Below are positions 16,667-24,983 of a stretch of 64,000 nucleotides of DNA, one piece after another. The notes under the pieces were generated by a model. The model searched no databases and was not told the DNA's origin. It was given only the letters and a program-made list of their open reading frames with translations. Position 1 is the stretch's first letter. The number at the start of each line of letters is the position of its first letter. The DNA is from CALGKJ01 sp049322695. Its GTDB lineage: Bacteria > Bacillota > Clostridia > Lutisporales > Lutisporaceae. The stretch lies in contig JBMORW010000025.1 of the NCBI GenBank assembly GCA_049322695.1, forward strand, positions 25,237-89,236, given 5' to 3'. A program made the position numbers and the translations under genes.

Positions 16667-16691
16667 AAAGTCCCGCGGTAAGCGGGACTTT
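16667..16691 (-). terminator. Strong intrinsic terminator after acpP
   Basis: 10-bp perfect GC-rich stem AAAGTCCCGC/GCGGGACTTT with a 5-base loop, then ATTTTTT on the minus strand. It lies 14 bases past the acpP stop, so fabF expression must come from read-through or a promoter in 16536-16660. Confidence 0.93.
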
Positions 16692-16704
16692 GGGATATCA
16701 TAAA

Positions 16705-16932
16705 TTATTGATTGTTCTTTATGTACTCAACTACATCAGATACTGTTGACAGCTTTTCAGCCTCTTCGTCCGGAATTTCTATATCAAACTCCTCTTCAAG
16801 CGCCATTAGCAATTCAACTATGTCCAATGAATCAGCACCTAAATCATCTATAAAGGAAGACTCCATTGTGATTTCATCGATATCTACGCCTAATTGTTCA
16901 GCCACCTTTTCTTGTACCTTTTCAAATATCAT
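16705..16932 (-). CDS. acpP: Acyl carrier protein
   Basis: 75 residues, acidic. The phosphopantetheine attachment Ser35 lies in the signature LGADSLDIVELLMALEEEF. Carries growing acyl chains between the Fab enzymes and to PlsX. The start at 16932 follows AAGGAGG by 8 bases; the GTG three codons upstream overlaps the site. The gap to fabG (16933-17106) is AT-rich and may hold a promoter, but no strong -35/-10 pair stands out. Followed at once by a strong terminator, as is common for this highly expressed gene. Confidence 0.98.
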   Translation of the reverse strand: MIFEKVQEKVAEQLGVDIDEITMESSFIDDLGADSLDIVELLMALEEEFDIEIPDEEAEKLSTVSDVVEYIKNNQ

Positions 16933-17106
16933 CCAGCTCACCTCCTTCTCTAGATAATAGCATAAACTATAATATTCACATTAGTTCAACACAACACAAT
17001 GTATTATATTCTGCATACATATGCTGTGTATTATGCACCATACTCATTTCAATATATACTTTGTTTATTATATGAGCAGAGCATAAAGTTATATACTATG
17101 ATAATA

Positions 17107-17850
17107 TTATATAACCATTCCACCGTCAATATTAATAACTTGACCAGTAATATAGTCAGAATTTTTCGAAGATAAGAAAACCACAGTATTTGCAATATCT
17201 TCAGGCTGCCCGATTCTACCCAAAGGTATACCCTTCAAAAATTCTTCCTTTGCCTTTTCAGGTATGACTGCTGTCATATCCGTATCTATATAGCCGGGAG
17301 CCACTGCATTTACATTGATTCCCCTTTTAGCCAGTTCCTTAGCCATAGACTTGGTAAAACCTATCAGGCCTGCCTTTGCCGCAGCATAATTGGATTGTCC
17401 CGCATTTCCAATTATCCCTACAACAGATGACACATTGATAATTTTACCCGAACGCTGCTTCATCATTATTCTTGCTACGGATTTGGTACAGTTAAATGCA
17501 CCCTTAAGGTTTGTGTCTATTACATCCATAAAATCCTTTTCTGTCATTCTTATAATCAGATTGTCTCTGGTTATACCTGCATTATTTACAAGTATATCTA
17601 TGCTTCCAAATTTGCTATGAACTTCATTGACAAGTGCGTCAACCTCCTCTGAGTTTGACACATCAGCCTTTACAGCCATAGCTGAGCAGCCAAGCTTTTC
17701 TATTTCTGCGGCAACCTCTTCTGCAGCCTTTGAATTGCTTGTATAGTTGACTGCAACATTGGCACCTTCCTTAGCCAATGCTGTTGCTATAGCTCTGCCA
17801 ATTCCTCTTGATCCGCCTGTAACTATTGCATTAAGCCCTTTTAACTGCAT
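17107..17850 (-). CDS. fabG: 3-oxoacyl-[acyl-carrier-protein] reductase (FabG)
   Basis: NADPH-dependent short-chain dehydrogenase of fatty-acid elongation. 247 residues. Cofactor motif TGGSRGIGRAIA near the N-terminus, NNAG in LVNNAGITRD, catalytic Ser in INVSSVVGIIG and Tyr/Lys in SNYAAAKAGLIGF. Overlaps the fabD stop by 10 bases. RBS GGGAGAG. Confidence 0.97.
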   Translation of the reverse strand: MQLKGLNAIVTGGSRGIGRAIATALAKEGANVAVNYTSNSKAAEEVAAEIEKLGCSAMAVKADVSNSEEVDALVNEVHSKFGSIDILVNNAGITRDNLIIRMTEKDFMDVIDTNLKGAFNCTKSVARIMMKQRSGKIINVSSVVGIIGNAGQSNYAAAKAGLIGFTKSMAKELAKRGINVNAVAPGYIDTDMTAVIPEKAKEEFLKGIPLGRIGQPEDIANTVVFLSSKNSDYITGQVINIDGGMVI

Positions 17851-18791
17851 TGTAATCTCTCCCTGATACTTGCTATAGTATTTTCCAATGATACCAAGTC
17901 CTCAACATTATATACACAACTGTTTTTATCTATTTTCTTTACAAAGGAAGACAATGTTTTGCCTGGTCCTACCTCAATGAATGTGTTTACTCCCATATCA
18001 ATCATGTTTCTTACACTGTCCTCCCATAGCACTGATGTACTTACCTGCTCTATAAGAAGTCTTTTTGTTTCATTCTCATCTTTAATAACATTTGCATGTA
18101 CATTTGAAATGACGGGTAATTCAGGCTTCTTTATCTTAATGTTCTCTAGCTCCTTTGCAAGCTTTTCTCCTGCAGGCTTCAAAAGGCTTGAGTGGAAAGG
18201 CGCGCTGACAGGCAGTATCATAGCTCTCTTGGCACCTTTTTCCTTCAGCAGTGCGCATGCCTTTTCTACGGCCTTTGTATGCCCTGCAATAACAACCTGA
18301 CCCGGGCAGTTATAGTTAGCTGCCTCAACAATGCCATAATCATTAACCAATTTAAGGCACTCAACGATCTCTTCTTTTGAAAGGCCCATAATCGCAGCCA
18401 TAGTACCTTCGCCGGCAGGAACTGCCTCCTGCATGTATTGTCCTCTTTTCTTTACTACGGCTACAGCATCCTCAAAGTCGATGGCATTTGAAGCAACCAG
18501 AGCTGAGTATTCGCCCAGACTGAGTCCTGCAGTAACCTGTGGAGTAATACCATTAAGCTTCAACGCTTCCAAAATAGCTATGCTTGTTGTAAGTATTGAA
18601 GGCTGAGTGTTTTCTGTTTTCTTCAGTTCTTCTTCATCGCCTTCAAAGCAGAGCTTTTTCATATCCATACCAAGAACCTCGCTGGCTTTATCATATATCT
18701 CCATGGATTCTCTGAAGCTTTCGGCGATTTCCTTGCCCATCCCGGGATATTGTGCTCCCTGACCCGGGAAAATACATGCTATCTTAGTCAA
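17841..18791 (-). CDS. fabD: Malonyl-CoA:ACP transacylase (FabD)
   Basis: Transfers malonyl groups from CoA to acyl carrier protein. 316 residues. N-terminal FPGQGAQYPGMGK; nucleophile Ser91 in TAGLSLGEYSALVA; downstream QVVIAGH, the catalytic His in SAPFHSSLL and EVGPGKTLS. The start is a TTG at 18791, 8 bases after AGGAGG; the ATG nearer the ribosome site leads to an immediate stop. Overlaps fabG. Confidence 0.97.
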   Translation of the reverse strand: MTKIACIFPGQGAQYPGMGKEIAESFRESMEIYDKASEVLGMDMKKLCFEGDEEELKKTENTQPSILTTSIAILEALKLNGITPQVTAGLSLGEYSALVASNAIDFEDAVAVVKKRGQYMQEAVPAGEGTMAAIMGLSKEEIVECLKLVNDYGIVEAANYNCPGQVVIAGHTKAVEKACALLKEKGAKRAMILPVSAPFHSSLLKPAGEKLAKELENIKIKKPELPVISNVHANVIKDENETKRLLIEQVSTSVLWEDSVRNMIDMGVNTFIEVGPGKTLSSFVKKIDKNSCVYNVEDLVSLENTIASIRERLQCS

Positions 18792-18804
18792 GTGTACATC
18801 CTCC

Positions 18805-19743
18805 TTACATATCTTTAAACCTTTTTATTGTTCTTTCCGCTTCTGCAATAATATCGTCAATTATTGCCTTTGCAGGTTTTATAGAGTTTATCATACCGCT
18901 TATCTGTCCTGCCATAACTGAGCCATAGTCCGAATCACCTTCAACTACGGCAGCCCTCAGTCTACCCAAGCCGAGCTTCTCGAACTCTTCTGCACTGGCA
19001 TTTGCTGCTTCCAGTTTTTCAAACTCTCTTGCAAGCTTGTTCTTTATCATTCTTACAGGATGACCTGTAGGCCTCCCTGTAACAACAGTACCCCTGTCTC
19101 CAGCCTTAATAATAGAATTTTTATAATTGCTGTGAGCTGTGCATTCTTCTGCACAAACAAATATTGTTCCCAGCTGCACTCCCTTTGCACCCAGTGCAAG
19201 AGCCGATATGAAGCCTCTTCCGTCAGCTATACCGCCTGCTGCAATAACTGGTATGCCGACAGCATCAACTACCTGAGGTACTAGAGCCATTGTAGTAAGC
19301 TCACCTACATGTCCTCCGGATTCCGTACCTTCAGCTATAACAGCATCAACACCTTCTTTTTCCATCTTCTTGGCTAATGCAACAGATGGTATGACAGGTA
19401 TTACCTTTGTACCTATTTCCTTAAACCTTGGTATGTATTTGGCCGGATTTCCCGCACCTGTAGTAATAACAGGAACTCTTTCCTCATAGACAACCTCCAT
19501 TACCTCATTAACAAAGGGTGACAGAAGCATAATGTTGACACCAAAGGGTCTGCCGGTCATTTCCTTGGCTTTCCTTATCTCGTTTTTTACAAAATCTGCA
19601 GGAGCATTTCCTGCACCTATTATGCCTAATCCTCCTGCATTTGATACTGCAGAAGCCAGCTCGCCTGTAGCAACCCAAGCCATACCACCCTGCAAAATAG
19701 GGTGTTCTATCTGCAATATTTCGCAAATATCTGTTTTAAACAT
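18805..19743 (-). CDS. fabK: Enoyl-[acyl-carrier-protein] reductase II (FabK)
   Basis: FMN-dependent enoyl-ACP reductase that completes each elongation cycle. 312 residues. ILQGGMAWVATGELASAVSN at the start, GVNIMLLSP, AEGTESGGHVGE and PVIAAGGIADGRG are the flavin-barrel motifs of the nitronate monooxygenase/FabK family; the fab context points to FabK rather than the monooxygenase. No fabI is present here; FabK is the usual form in many Clostridia and streptococci and is insensitive to triclosan. RBS AGGAGG. Confidence 0.95.
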   Translation of the reverse strand: MFKTDICEILQIEHPILQGGMAWVATGELASAVSNAGGLGIIGAGNAPADFVKNEIRKAKEMTGRPFGVNIMLLSPFVNEVMEVVYEERVPVITTGAGNPAKYIPRFKEIGTKVIPVIPSVALAKKMEKEGVDAVIAEGTESGGHVGELTTMALVPQVVDAVGIPVIAAGGIADGRGFISALALGAKGVQLGTIFVCAEECTAHSNYKNSIIKAGDRGTVVTGRPTGHPVRMIKNKLAREFEKLEAANASAEEFEKLGLGRLRAAVVEGDSDYGSVMAGQISGMINSIKPAKAIIDDIIAEAERTIKRFKDM

Positions 19744-19746
19744 CTT

Positions 19747-20757
19747 CTACCTCCTATAGTTCTTCCACTTCAATACTGCCGATCCCCAGGTCAGTCCTCC
19801 GCCAAAGCCTACGAGTACAACTATGTCCCCGTCCTTTAACAACTGCTTTTCATTTGCTTCATCCAATGCCACTGCTATTGATGCTGCTGACATGTTTCCA
19901 TACTTGTTTACATTGACATATACCTTTTCCGGTGAAATCTTTAGTCTCTTTGTAGCTGAATCGATAATCCTTGTATTTGCTTGATGAGGTATCAGATAAT
20001 CAATATCGTCTTTAGTAAGTCCGCATTTTTCCAATGCAATTTCTGCTGCTTCTCCCATAATCTTTATTGCGAACTTGAATACTTCGCTTCCATCCATTTT
20101 TATATAGTGAAGTCTGCCTTTTACGGTTTCCTCAGTCGCAGGCATTCTTGAGCCTCCCGCAGGCTGCGTCAATAAATGCCCAGCACTTCCGTTTGCTCCA
20201 ATATATGTTGAAAGTATACCAGCTTGTTCCTCTACTTCTGAAATAATTGCTGCACCTGCACCGTCACCAAAAAGTACACAGGTATTTCTATCTGTGAAAT
20301 CAGTTATCTTGGACAATGTCTCTGCACCAATTATCAGTATTTTTTTATAGAAGCCTGTTTTTATGAACTGTTCTGCAATAGCCATGCAATATATAAATCC
20401 TGAGCATGCAGCTTCAACATCAAAGGCTGCCGCATTTATTGCTCCAATATTTTTTTGCACTAAGCAGGCAGTAGAAGGGAATGCCATATCAGGAGTCACG
20501 GTTGCAACCATAATCAAATCTATTTCTTCTGCAGAAATACCTGACTTATTCAGTGCATCCAATGCTGCCTTAGTGGCTATGTCCGAAGTTGCAGTATTTT
20601 CATCTGCGATCCTTCTCTCCTCTATGCCCGTTCTTGACATTATCCATTCATTATTTGTATCAACAAGCTTTTCTATATCAGCATTAGTAAGTGTTTTTTC
20701 AGGCATATAGCTGCCTGTAGCTATTATTCCGGCTCTTTTAGTACAACTATTCAACAT
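19747..20757 (-). CDS. fabH: 3-oxoacyl-[acyl-carrier-protein] synthase III (FabH)
   Basis: Starts fatty-acid synthesis by condensing an acyl-CoA with malonyl-ACP. 336 residues from the ATG at 20757, which overlaps the plsX stop by 11 bases. Catalytic Cys in DVEAACSGFIYCMA (about 117), His in LIPHQANTRI and Asn in YGNMSAAS. The reading frame is open further upstream but only inside plsX. RBS is a weak GGGGG in plsX, suggesting translational coupling. Confidence 0.97.
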   Translation of the reverse strand: MLNSCTKRAGIIATGSYMPEKTLTNADIEKLVDTNNEWIMSRTGIEERRIADENTATSDIATKAALDALNKSGISAEEIDLIMVATVTPDMAFPSTACLVQKNIGAINAAAFDVEAACSGFIYCMAIAEQFIKTGFYKKILIIGAETLSKITDFTDRNTCVLFGDGAGAAIISEVEEQAGILSTYIGANGSAGHLLTQPAGGSRMPATEETVKGRLHYIKMDGSEVFKFAIKIMGEAAEIALEKCGLTKDDIDYLIPHQANTRIIDSATKRLKISPEKVYVNVNKYGNMSAASIAVALDEANEKQLLKDGDIVVLVGFGGGLTWGSAVLKWKNYRR

Positions 20758-21754
20758 CAACAGCCCCCAATTTAGTGATCTCGTCTCTGATAATTTCAAG
20801 GCATTTATTATCATATAAAAGCTTTGCCTGCCTTATGGCATTTTTTACTGCCTTAGAGTCTGAGCTTCCATGAGCTTTAATCATTATGCCTTCTATGCCC
20901 AGGAAGGGCGCTCCGCCATATTCGGTATAATCAAACCTTTTCTTGAAGGATCTGAGCCCTTTTTTAAGCATTAGTGCTGCAAGCCTGGTAACTGCACTCT
21001 TCATGAACTCTTCCTTAAGAAGCTTGAAAATGGTCATAGCCACTCCTTCAACTCCCTTTAGAAGAACATTACCGGCAAAACCGTCAGTTACACAGACATC
21101 GCATACTCCCGCTGTTATATCTCTGGCTTCTATGCTTCCTATGAAATTTATATCAGTTTGCTTAAGCAGTTCTATGCTCTGTTTAGTCAGCTCGTTTCCC
21201 TTGTGATCCTCTGTGCCAATGTTTAATATACCAACTCTGGGATTCTTTATACCCATTACCTTCTCCATGTATACCTTGCCCATAATTGCAAATTGCTGCA
21301 AATGCTTAGGCTTGCAGTCAACGTTTGCACCTGCATCAACTATCATGCAGAAGCCTGTTTCGGTTGGAATCAATGGTGAAAGAGCAGGTCTGTCTATCCC
21401 TTTTATTCTTCCTACCTTCAAAAGAGATCCTGCAAGAAAGGCTCCTGTGCTGCCTGCAGATAGAAATGCATCACATTCACCTTCTTTTACATGCTTGAGA
21501 CCTATTACCATTGATGAACTCTTTTTCTGTCTTATGGCAGTAACAGGTGATTCATCGTTGTTTATAATTTCATCTGCTTCAGCTATCTTTATTCTTTTGT
21601 CTTTTTTCATTTCTTCAGGTATGTACTTTTCTATTTCACTTTTCAAGCCCACAAGAAATACTTCAACTCCATACTCCTTAACTGCTTGAACTGCGCCTTC
21701 AACAGCAGCTCTTGGCGCATTATCTCCACCCATTGCATCTATAGCTATCCTCAT
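20747..21754 (-). CDS. plsX: Phosphate acyltransferase PlsX
   Basis: Peripheral membrane enzyme that makes acyl-phosphate from acyl-ACP for PlsY. 335 residues. MRIAIDAMGGDNAPRAAVEG at the start, LSAGSTGAFLAGSLLKVGRI in the middle and EYGGAPFLGIEGIMIKAHGS near the end are family signatures. Its ATG overlaps the fapR TGA (ATGA). Links fatty-acid synthesis to phospholipids. Confidence 0.98.
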   Translation of the reverse strand: MRIAIDAMGGDNAPRAAVEGAVQAVKEYGVEVFLVGLKSEIEKYIPEEMKKDKRIKIAEADEIINNDESPVTAIRQKKSSSMVIGLKHVKEGECDAFLSAGSTGAFLAGSLLKVGRIKGIDRPALSPLIPTETGFCMIVDAGANVDCKPKHLQQFAIMGKVYMEKVMGIKNPRVGILNIGTEDHKGNELTKQSIELLKQTDINFIGSIEARDITAGVCDVCVTDGFAGNVLLKGVEGVAMTIFKLLKEEFMKSAVTRLAALMLKKGLRSFKKRFDYTEYGGAPFLGIEGIMIKAHGSSDSKAVKNAIRQAKLLYDNKCLEIIRDEITKLGAVDVE

Positions 21755-22335
21755 TTGTTCTCCTCCCTACGTTTTTCGTTAAAGGAAACCAGGATGAATT
21801 TCCCTCTGAACACTTCAGACTGCCTGACCTTTATAAAGACCCATACAAAATACTTATTACCTCTTGTCCTAATTACCTCAGCCTTCGCTATTATCTTGTC
21901 ACCTGCAAATACAGGATTCTTATACTTGATATTTGCTACCCCTATAAGCGCTACACTTGCATCTATAACTGCTATAGCCAGGGATTCAGCCTGAGCGAAA
22001 ATATGATGGCCCTTTACCACATTGGTTTTTTCGAAGGCCAGTGAATCATCTGTTTCCAGTATGGATATGCCGCTTTTGCCCAGCTCCAGATCAACAAGCT
22101 CTCCCACTATTTCCTTCCCATGAAGAGATCTTACCTTTAAATGATTATTCTCGGCAACATTTTTTATGCGTTCCCTTAGCTCCGGTATGCCAAGCTCCAA
22201 TCTGTCCAGTCTTATTGTCTGTATACTTACTTCAAACAGCTCAGATAATTCTTCATCAGTAAGAAAAGGATCTTTTTTAATTTTTTCCAGCAAATCGGCA
22301 TGCCTGCTCTTTTTGCTTAAACCTTTTTTACCCAT
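21751..22335 (-). CDS. fapR: Transcription repressor of fatty-acid synthesis FapR
   Basis: Repressor whose DNA binding is relieved by malonyl-CoA. 194 residues: an N-terminal helix-turn-helix at about 26-48 (LTDEELSELFEVSIQTIRLD), a linker helix, then a hot-dog fold effector domain at about 65-190 (LHGKEIVGELVDLE, GHHIFAQAESLAIAVID). A canonical FapR operator lies 123 bases upstream, so the gene and the whole downstream cluster are probably autoregulated. First gene of the lipid cluster. Confidence 0.97.
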   Translation of the reverse strand: MGKKGLSKKSRHADLLEKIKKDPFLTDEELSELFEVSIQTIRLDRLELGIPELRERIKNVAENNHLKVRSLHGKEIVGELVDLELGKSGISILETDDSLAFEKTNVVKGHHIFAQAESLAIAVIDASVALIGVANIKYKNPVFAGDKIIAKAEVIRTRGNKYFVWVFIKVRQSEVFRGKFILVSFNEKRREENK

Positions 22336-22457
22336 AAAAATAACCTCCTGTAAGAAAGTAGATTATCATAAGTTCGGTGCTTGCTGCTTAGCTGATTTCA
22401 TTCATTTGTATATCTGATAAAATATTTCAATTAAGAATGAATACTTAGTACTTTATT

Positions 22458-22474
22458 TTAGTATCTGGTACTAA
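22458..22474 (-). promoter_or_regulatory. FapR operator upstream of fapR
   Basis: The 17-bp sequence TTAGTACCAGATACTAA (minus strand) is identical to the classic B. subtilis-type FapR box with arms TTAGTA and TACTAA. It is embedded in AT-rich sequence with a TATATT hexamer just upstream that could be the -10 (weak TTCTGT -35, 17 bases away), so the operator would cover the transcription start. Confidence 0.93.
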
Positions 22475-22526
22475 TATAAAGTATATATTATTTTTACAGA
22501 AATATGCAATACCTTTTTAGAAAAAA

Positions 22527-22557
22527 ATAACGTATTAAACAAAGTTTAATACGTTAT
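22527..22557 (-). terminator. Intrinsic terminator after rpmF
   Basis: 14-bp perfect stem (ATAACGTATTAAAC with GTTTAATACGTTAT), 3-base loop, then TTTTTTT on the minus strand, 12 bases beyond the rpmF stop. Confidence 0.95.
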
Positions 22558-22568
22558 CCTTATTCTTC

Positions 22569-22748
22569 TTATTCTTCCACATTTATAACTGTTTTATTCT
22601 TATAATACCCACATGATTTACATACTCTATGAGGTAATTTTGGTTCATGGCACTGTGGACATGAAACAAGACCTGGTAGAGCAAGCTTCCAGTTAGCTCT
22701 TCTCTTATCTCTTCTTGATTGTGAGTGTCTTCTCTTTGGCAAACCCAT
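22569..22748 (-). CDS. rpmF: 50S ribosomal protein L32 (zinc-binding form)
   Basis: 59 residues, MGLPKRRHSQSRRDKRRANW at the start. Four cysteines in two CxxC pairs, CPQC (30-33) and CKSC (43-46), bind zinc. The start at 22748 follows AAGGAGG in the end of yceD, one base after the yceD stop. The yceD-rpmF pair is conserved in most bacteria. Confidence 0.98.
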   Translation of the reverse strand: MGLPKRRHSQSRRDKRRANWKLALPGLVSCPQCHEPKLPHRVCKSCGYYKNKTVINVEE

Positions 22749-22749
22749 T

Positions 22750-23268
22750 CTAAACACCTCCTTGCTCTTCTTCAAGTAACTTGCTTAAGATCTGCAGCCT
22801 TGAATCAACTGTATCCGTCTTACAAGTGCAGTCTGTGATGTTTTTATTAATACCGCATTTGGGACAAAGTCCCTTGCATTGAGTATTACATAGTGGTTTC
22901 ATCGGTATTTCAGCTGCTATTTCATTTAACACCAAGTCTGTAATGTCAATACTTTCACCTTTATATAGATGACATTCGGTGTCATCGTTATTTACAGTCC
23001 TAGCAAAAGTAAAATAAGATGTTGTGCTTATATTATGAACATAGCTTTCCATACATCTTGAGCATATCATCTCTATTTTAGCAGAAATATTCAGCTCAAC
23101 TTCTATTTTTCCCTCATAGTTTATGGCAAAGCCTTCAACTATTATAGGAGGAACTATTTTATGGGCTTCACCGTAAAAACTTATCTCACGGTCAGCTGAA
23201 GCATCCACAATTTTGAAGAATTCTCTTACATTTTCAACCTTTGATATCTTAGCAACGTTGATTTCCAT
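22750..23268 (-). CDS. YceD family protein (DUF177)
   Basis: 172 residues from the ATG at 23268 (GAGGTGG site). Carries the family motif with cysteines: CSRCMESY in the middle and CNTQCKGLCPKCG near the end, followed by a further C-x-C pair. YceD/DUF177 proteins are linked to rRNA metabolism and 23S rRNA levels in bacteria and plastids. It is translationally coupled to rpmF and shares a consensus promoter with it. Confidence 0.93.
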   Translation of the reverse strand: MEINVAKISKVENVREFFKIVDASADREISFYGEAHKIVPPIIVEGFAINYEGKIEVELNISAKIEMICSRCMESYVHNISTTSYFTFARTVNNDDTECHLYKGESIDITDLVLNEIAAEIPMKPLCNTQCKGLCPKCGINKNITDCTCKTDTVDSRLQILSKLLEEEQGGV

Positions 23269-23297
23269 CGAACCACCTCTGTGAATTAACAAATTTT

Positions 23298-23326
23298 ATT
23301 ATACAAATCAACATATATTTTGTCAA
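23298..23326 (-). promoter_or_regulatory. Consensus promoter of yceD-rpmF
   Basis: Minus strand TTGACA (23326-23321), 17 bases, TATAAT (23303-23298): a perfect match to the vegetative sigma-A consensus. The start of transcription should be near 23291, about 23 bases before the yceD ATG. Confidence 0.95.
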
Positions 23327-23394
23327 GAAAAATACTTTACATGTGTGGTTTTTTGGACTTTTTATACTTTTTTATATTTTTCTACCCTATAGTC

Positions 23395-23420
23395 AAAAAG
23401 CAGGCATTAACCTGCTTTTT
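23395..23420 (-). terminator. Intrinsic terminator after ackA
   Basis: 10-bp perfect stem AAAAAGCAGG/CCTGCTTTTT with a 6-base loop, 36 bases beyond the ackA stop. The A/T ends make it usable on either strand. Confidence 0.9.
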
Positions 23421-23456
23421 CACCTATATGATATTAAGTGAGCTTCAATCTACTGC

Positions 23457-24653
23457 TTATTTACCTACTAATGCCTTAGTATCTCTTGCTATCATCAATT
23501 CTTCATTGGTAGGAACGATTATCGTTTTGACCTTTGCATCCGGAGTTGATAGATCTGTAAGCTTACCCCTTACATTGTTCTTTTCCAGATCAATTTTTAT
23601 TCCGAGCCAATCCATTTTTTCACAGACAGCCTTTCTTACTATGTCGGAATTTTCTCCTAGACCTGCAGTAAACACCAGTGCATCTATGCCGTTCATTACT
23701 GCAATATATGCGCCTATGTACTTTTTAACTCTTTGACAGAATATATCAAGTGCAAGCTGTGAATGCTCATCACCCTTCATAGCTGCATCCTCTACATCCC
23801 TGAAATCACTGCTGAGCTGAGAAATTCCCAGTACGCCTGACTTCTTGTTGAGCATGTCGTTTACTGCATCTATGTCCATATCTTCCTTTTCCATTATAAA
23901 CTTGATTATGGCAGGATCAAGGTCACCGCTTCTGGTTCCCATTGCAAGTCCCTCAAGTGGTGTAAAGCCCATGCTTGTGTCAACCGATATTCCACCGTCA
24001 ACTGCTGCGACACTTGCTCCATTGCCCAGATGACAGGTTACCAGCTTCAGTTCCTCCAAAGGCCTTCCCAGGAACTCTGCAGCCTTCTGTGATACATACT
24101 TATGTGAGGTTCCGTGGAAGCCATACTTTCTGATTTTATATTTCTCATATAAAGCATATGGAAGCGGATACATAAATGCATGCTTTGGCATTGTTTGATG
24201 GAAGGCAGTATCAAAAACTCCAACCATCGGCACTCCGGGCATTAACTGCTGACAAGCTTTGATACCCATAATGTTCGGAGGGTTATGCAGAGGTGCAAGG
24301 TCTATACATTCATTAAGTGCAGCCATTACCTCATCGTCTATAACTACTGATCTGGCAAACTTTTCGCCTGCATGAACAACTCTATGTCCAACAGCATCGA
24401 TTTCCTTCATATTGCCTATTACACCGTAGTTTGCATCTGTCAATGCTTCTATAACGCATTGTATTGCTTCCTTATGAGTCGGCATCGGCCTTTCTATTAC
24501 AACCTTGTCTTTGCTTCCAGGTGTATGCTTGACAACAGAGCCATCCAAGCCTATCCTTTCAGCAAGACCCTTTGCCAGTACTTCTTCATTGTCCATGTTT
24601 ATGAACTGGTACTTCAATGAAGAACTACCGCAGTTTATTACGAGAACTTTCAT
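23457..24653 (-). CDS. ackA: Acetate kinase
   Basis: Interconverts acetyl phosphate plus ADP with acetate plus ATP; the ATP-yielding end of acetate fermentation. 398 residues. VLVINCGSSSLKYQ at the start, GHRVVHAGEKF, VFDTAFHQTMP, YGFHGTSHKYVS and HLGNGASVAAV are all present. RBS GGGAGGAATGTATAA. It stands alone: no phosphotransacetylase gene is adjacent. It is divergent from tmcAL, whose enzyme also activates acetate. Confidence 0.99.
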   Translation of the reverse strand: MKVLVINCGSSSLKYQFINMDNEEVLAKGLAERIGLDGSVVKHTPGSKDKVVIERPMPTHKEAIQCVIEALTDANYGVIGNMKEIDAVGHRVVHAGEKFARSVVIDDEVMAALNECIDLAPLHNPPNIMGIKACQQLMPGVPMVGVFDTAFHQTMPKHAFMYPLPYALYEKYKIRKYGFHGTSHKYVSQKAAEFLGRPLEELKLVTCHLGNGASVAAVDGGISVDTSMGFTPLEGLAMGTRSGDLDPAIIKFIMEKEDMDIDAVNDMLNKKSGVLGISQLSSDFRDVEDAAMKGDEHSQLALDIFCQRVKKYIGAYIAVMNGIDALVFTAGLGENSDIVRKAVCEKMDWLGIKIDLEKNNVRGKLTDLSTPDAKVKTIIVPTNEELMIARDTKALVGK

Positions 24654-24983
24654 TTATACATTCCTCCCTGGTGTTTTGTATACAGTATTTTCACATATAT
24701 CTTCTATATAAAAGGTTATTTTCCTTCTTACATTTACAAATTATTTCCCGTTATTTTACCAATTTCAATACTTCGTATATTTGAGCCATAATATTTATGC
24801 TATTATTTATGCTATTATAGATAATATATGTTAGAGTAAATGTGCTATTATATATAATAGGCTGTTTCATGTTATAGCTTACTATTATGTTGAGCAATTT
24901 CATTCTTAAATATTAATGTTTATATTGTGGAATTAGCTGATGACGCAGCAGATTGAAATGCTGAGCTTTAGAGGAGGCAAATA
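24654..24983. promoter_or_regulatory. Divergent ackA/tmcAL control region
   Basis: 330 bases, very AT-rich. A 12-base unit TTTATGCTATTA is repeated in tandem (24794-24805, 24806-24817) and TGCTATTA recurs at 24843; each contains an extended -10-like TGCTATTAT facing tmcAL. CTATTATATATAATAG at 24845-24860 is a perfect 16-base palindrome. No clear -35 accompanies them. The tmcAL ribosome site GAGGAGG is at about 24971. Confidence 0.5.
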
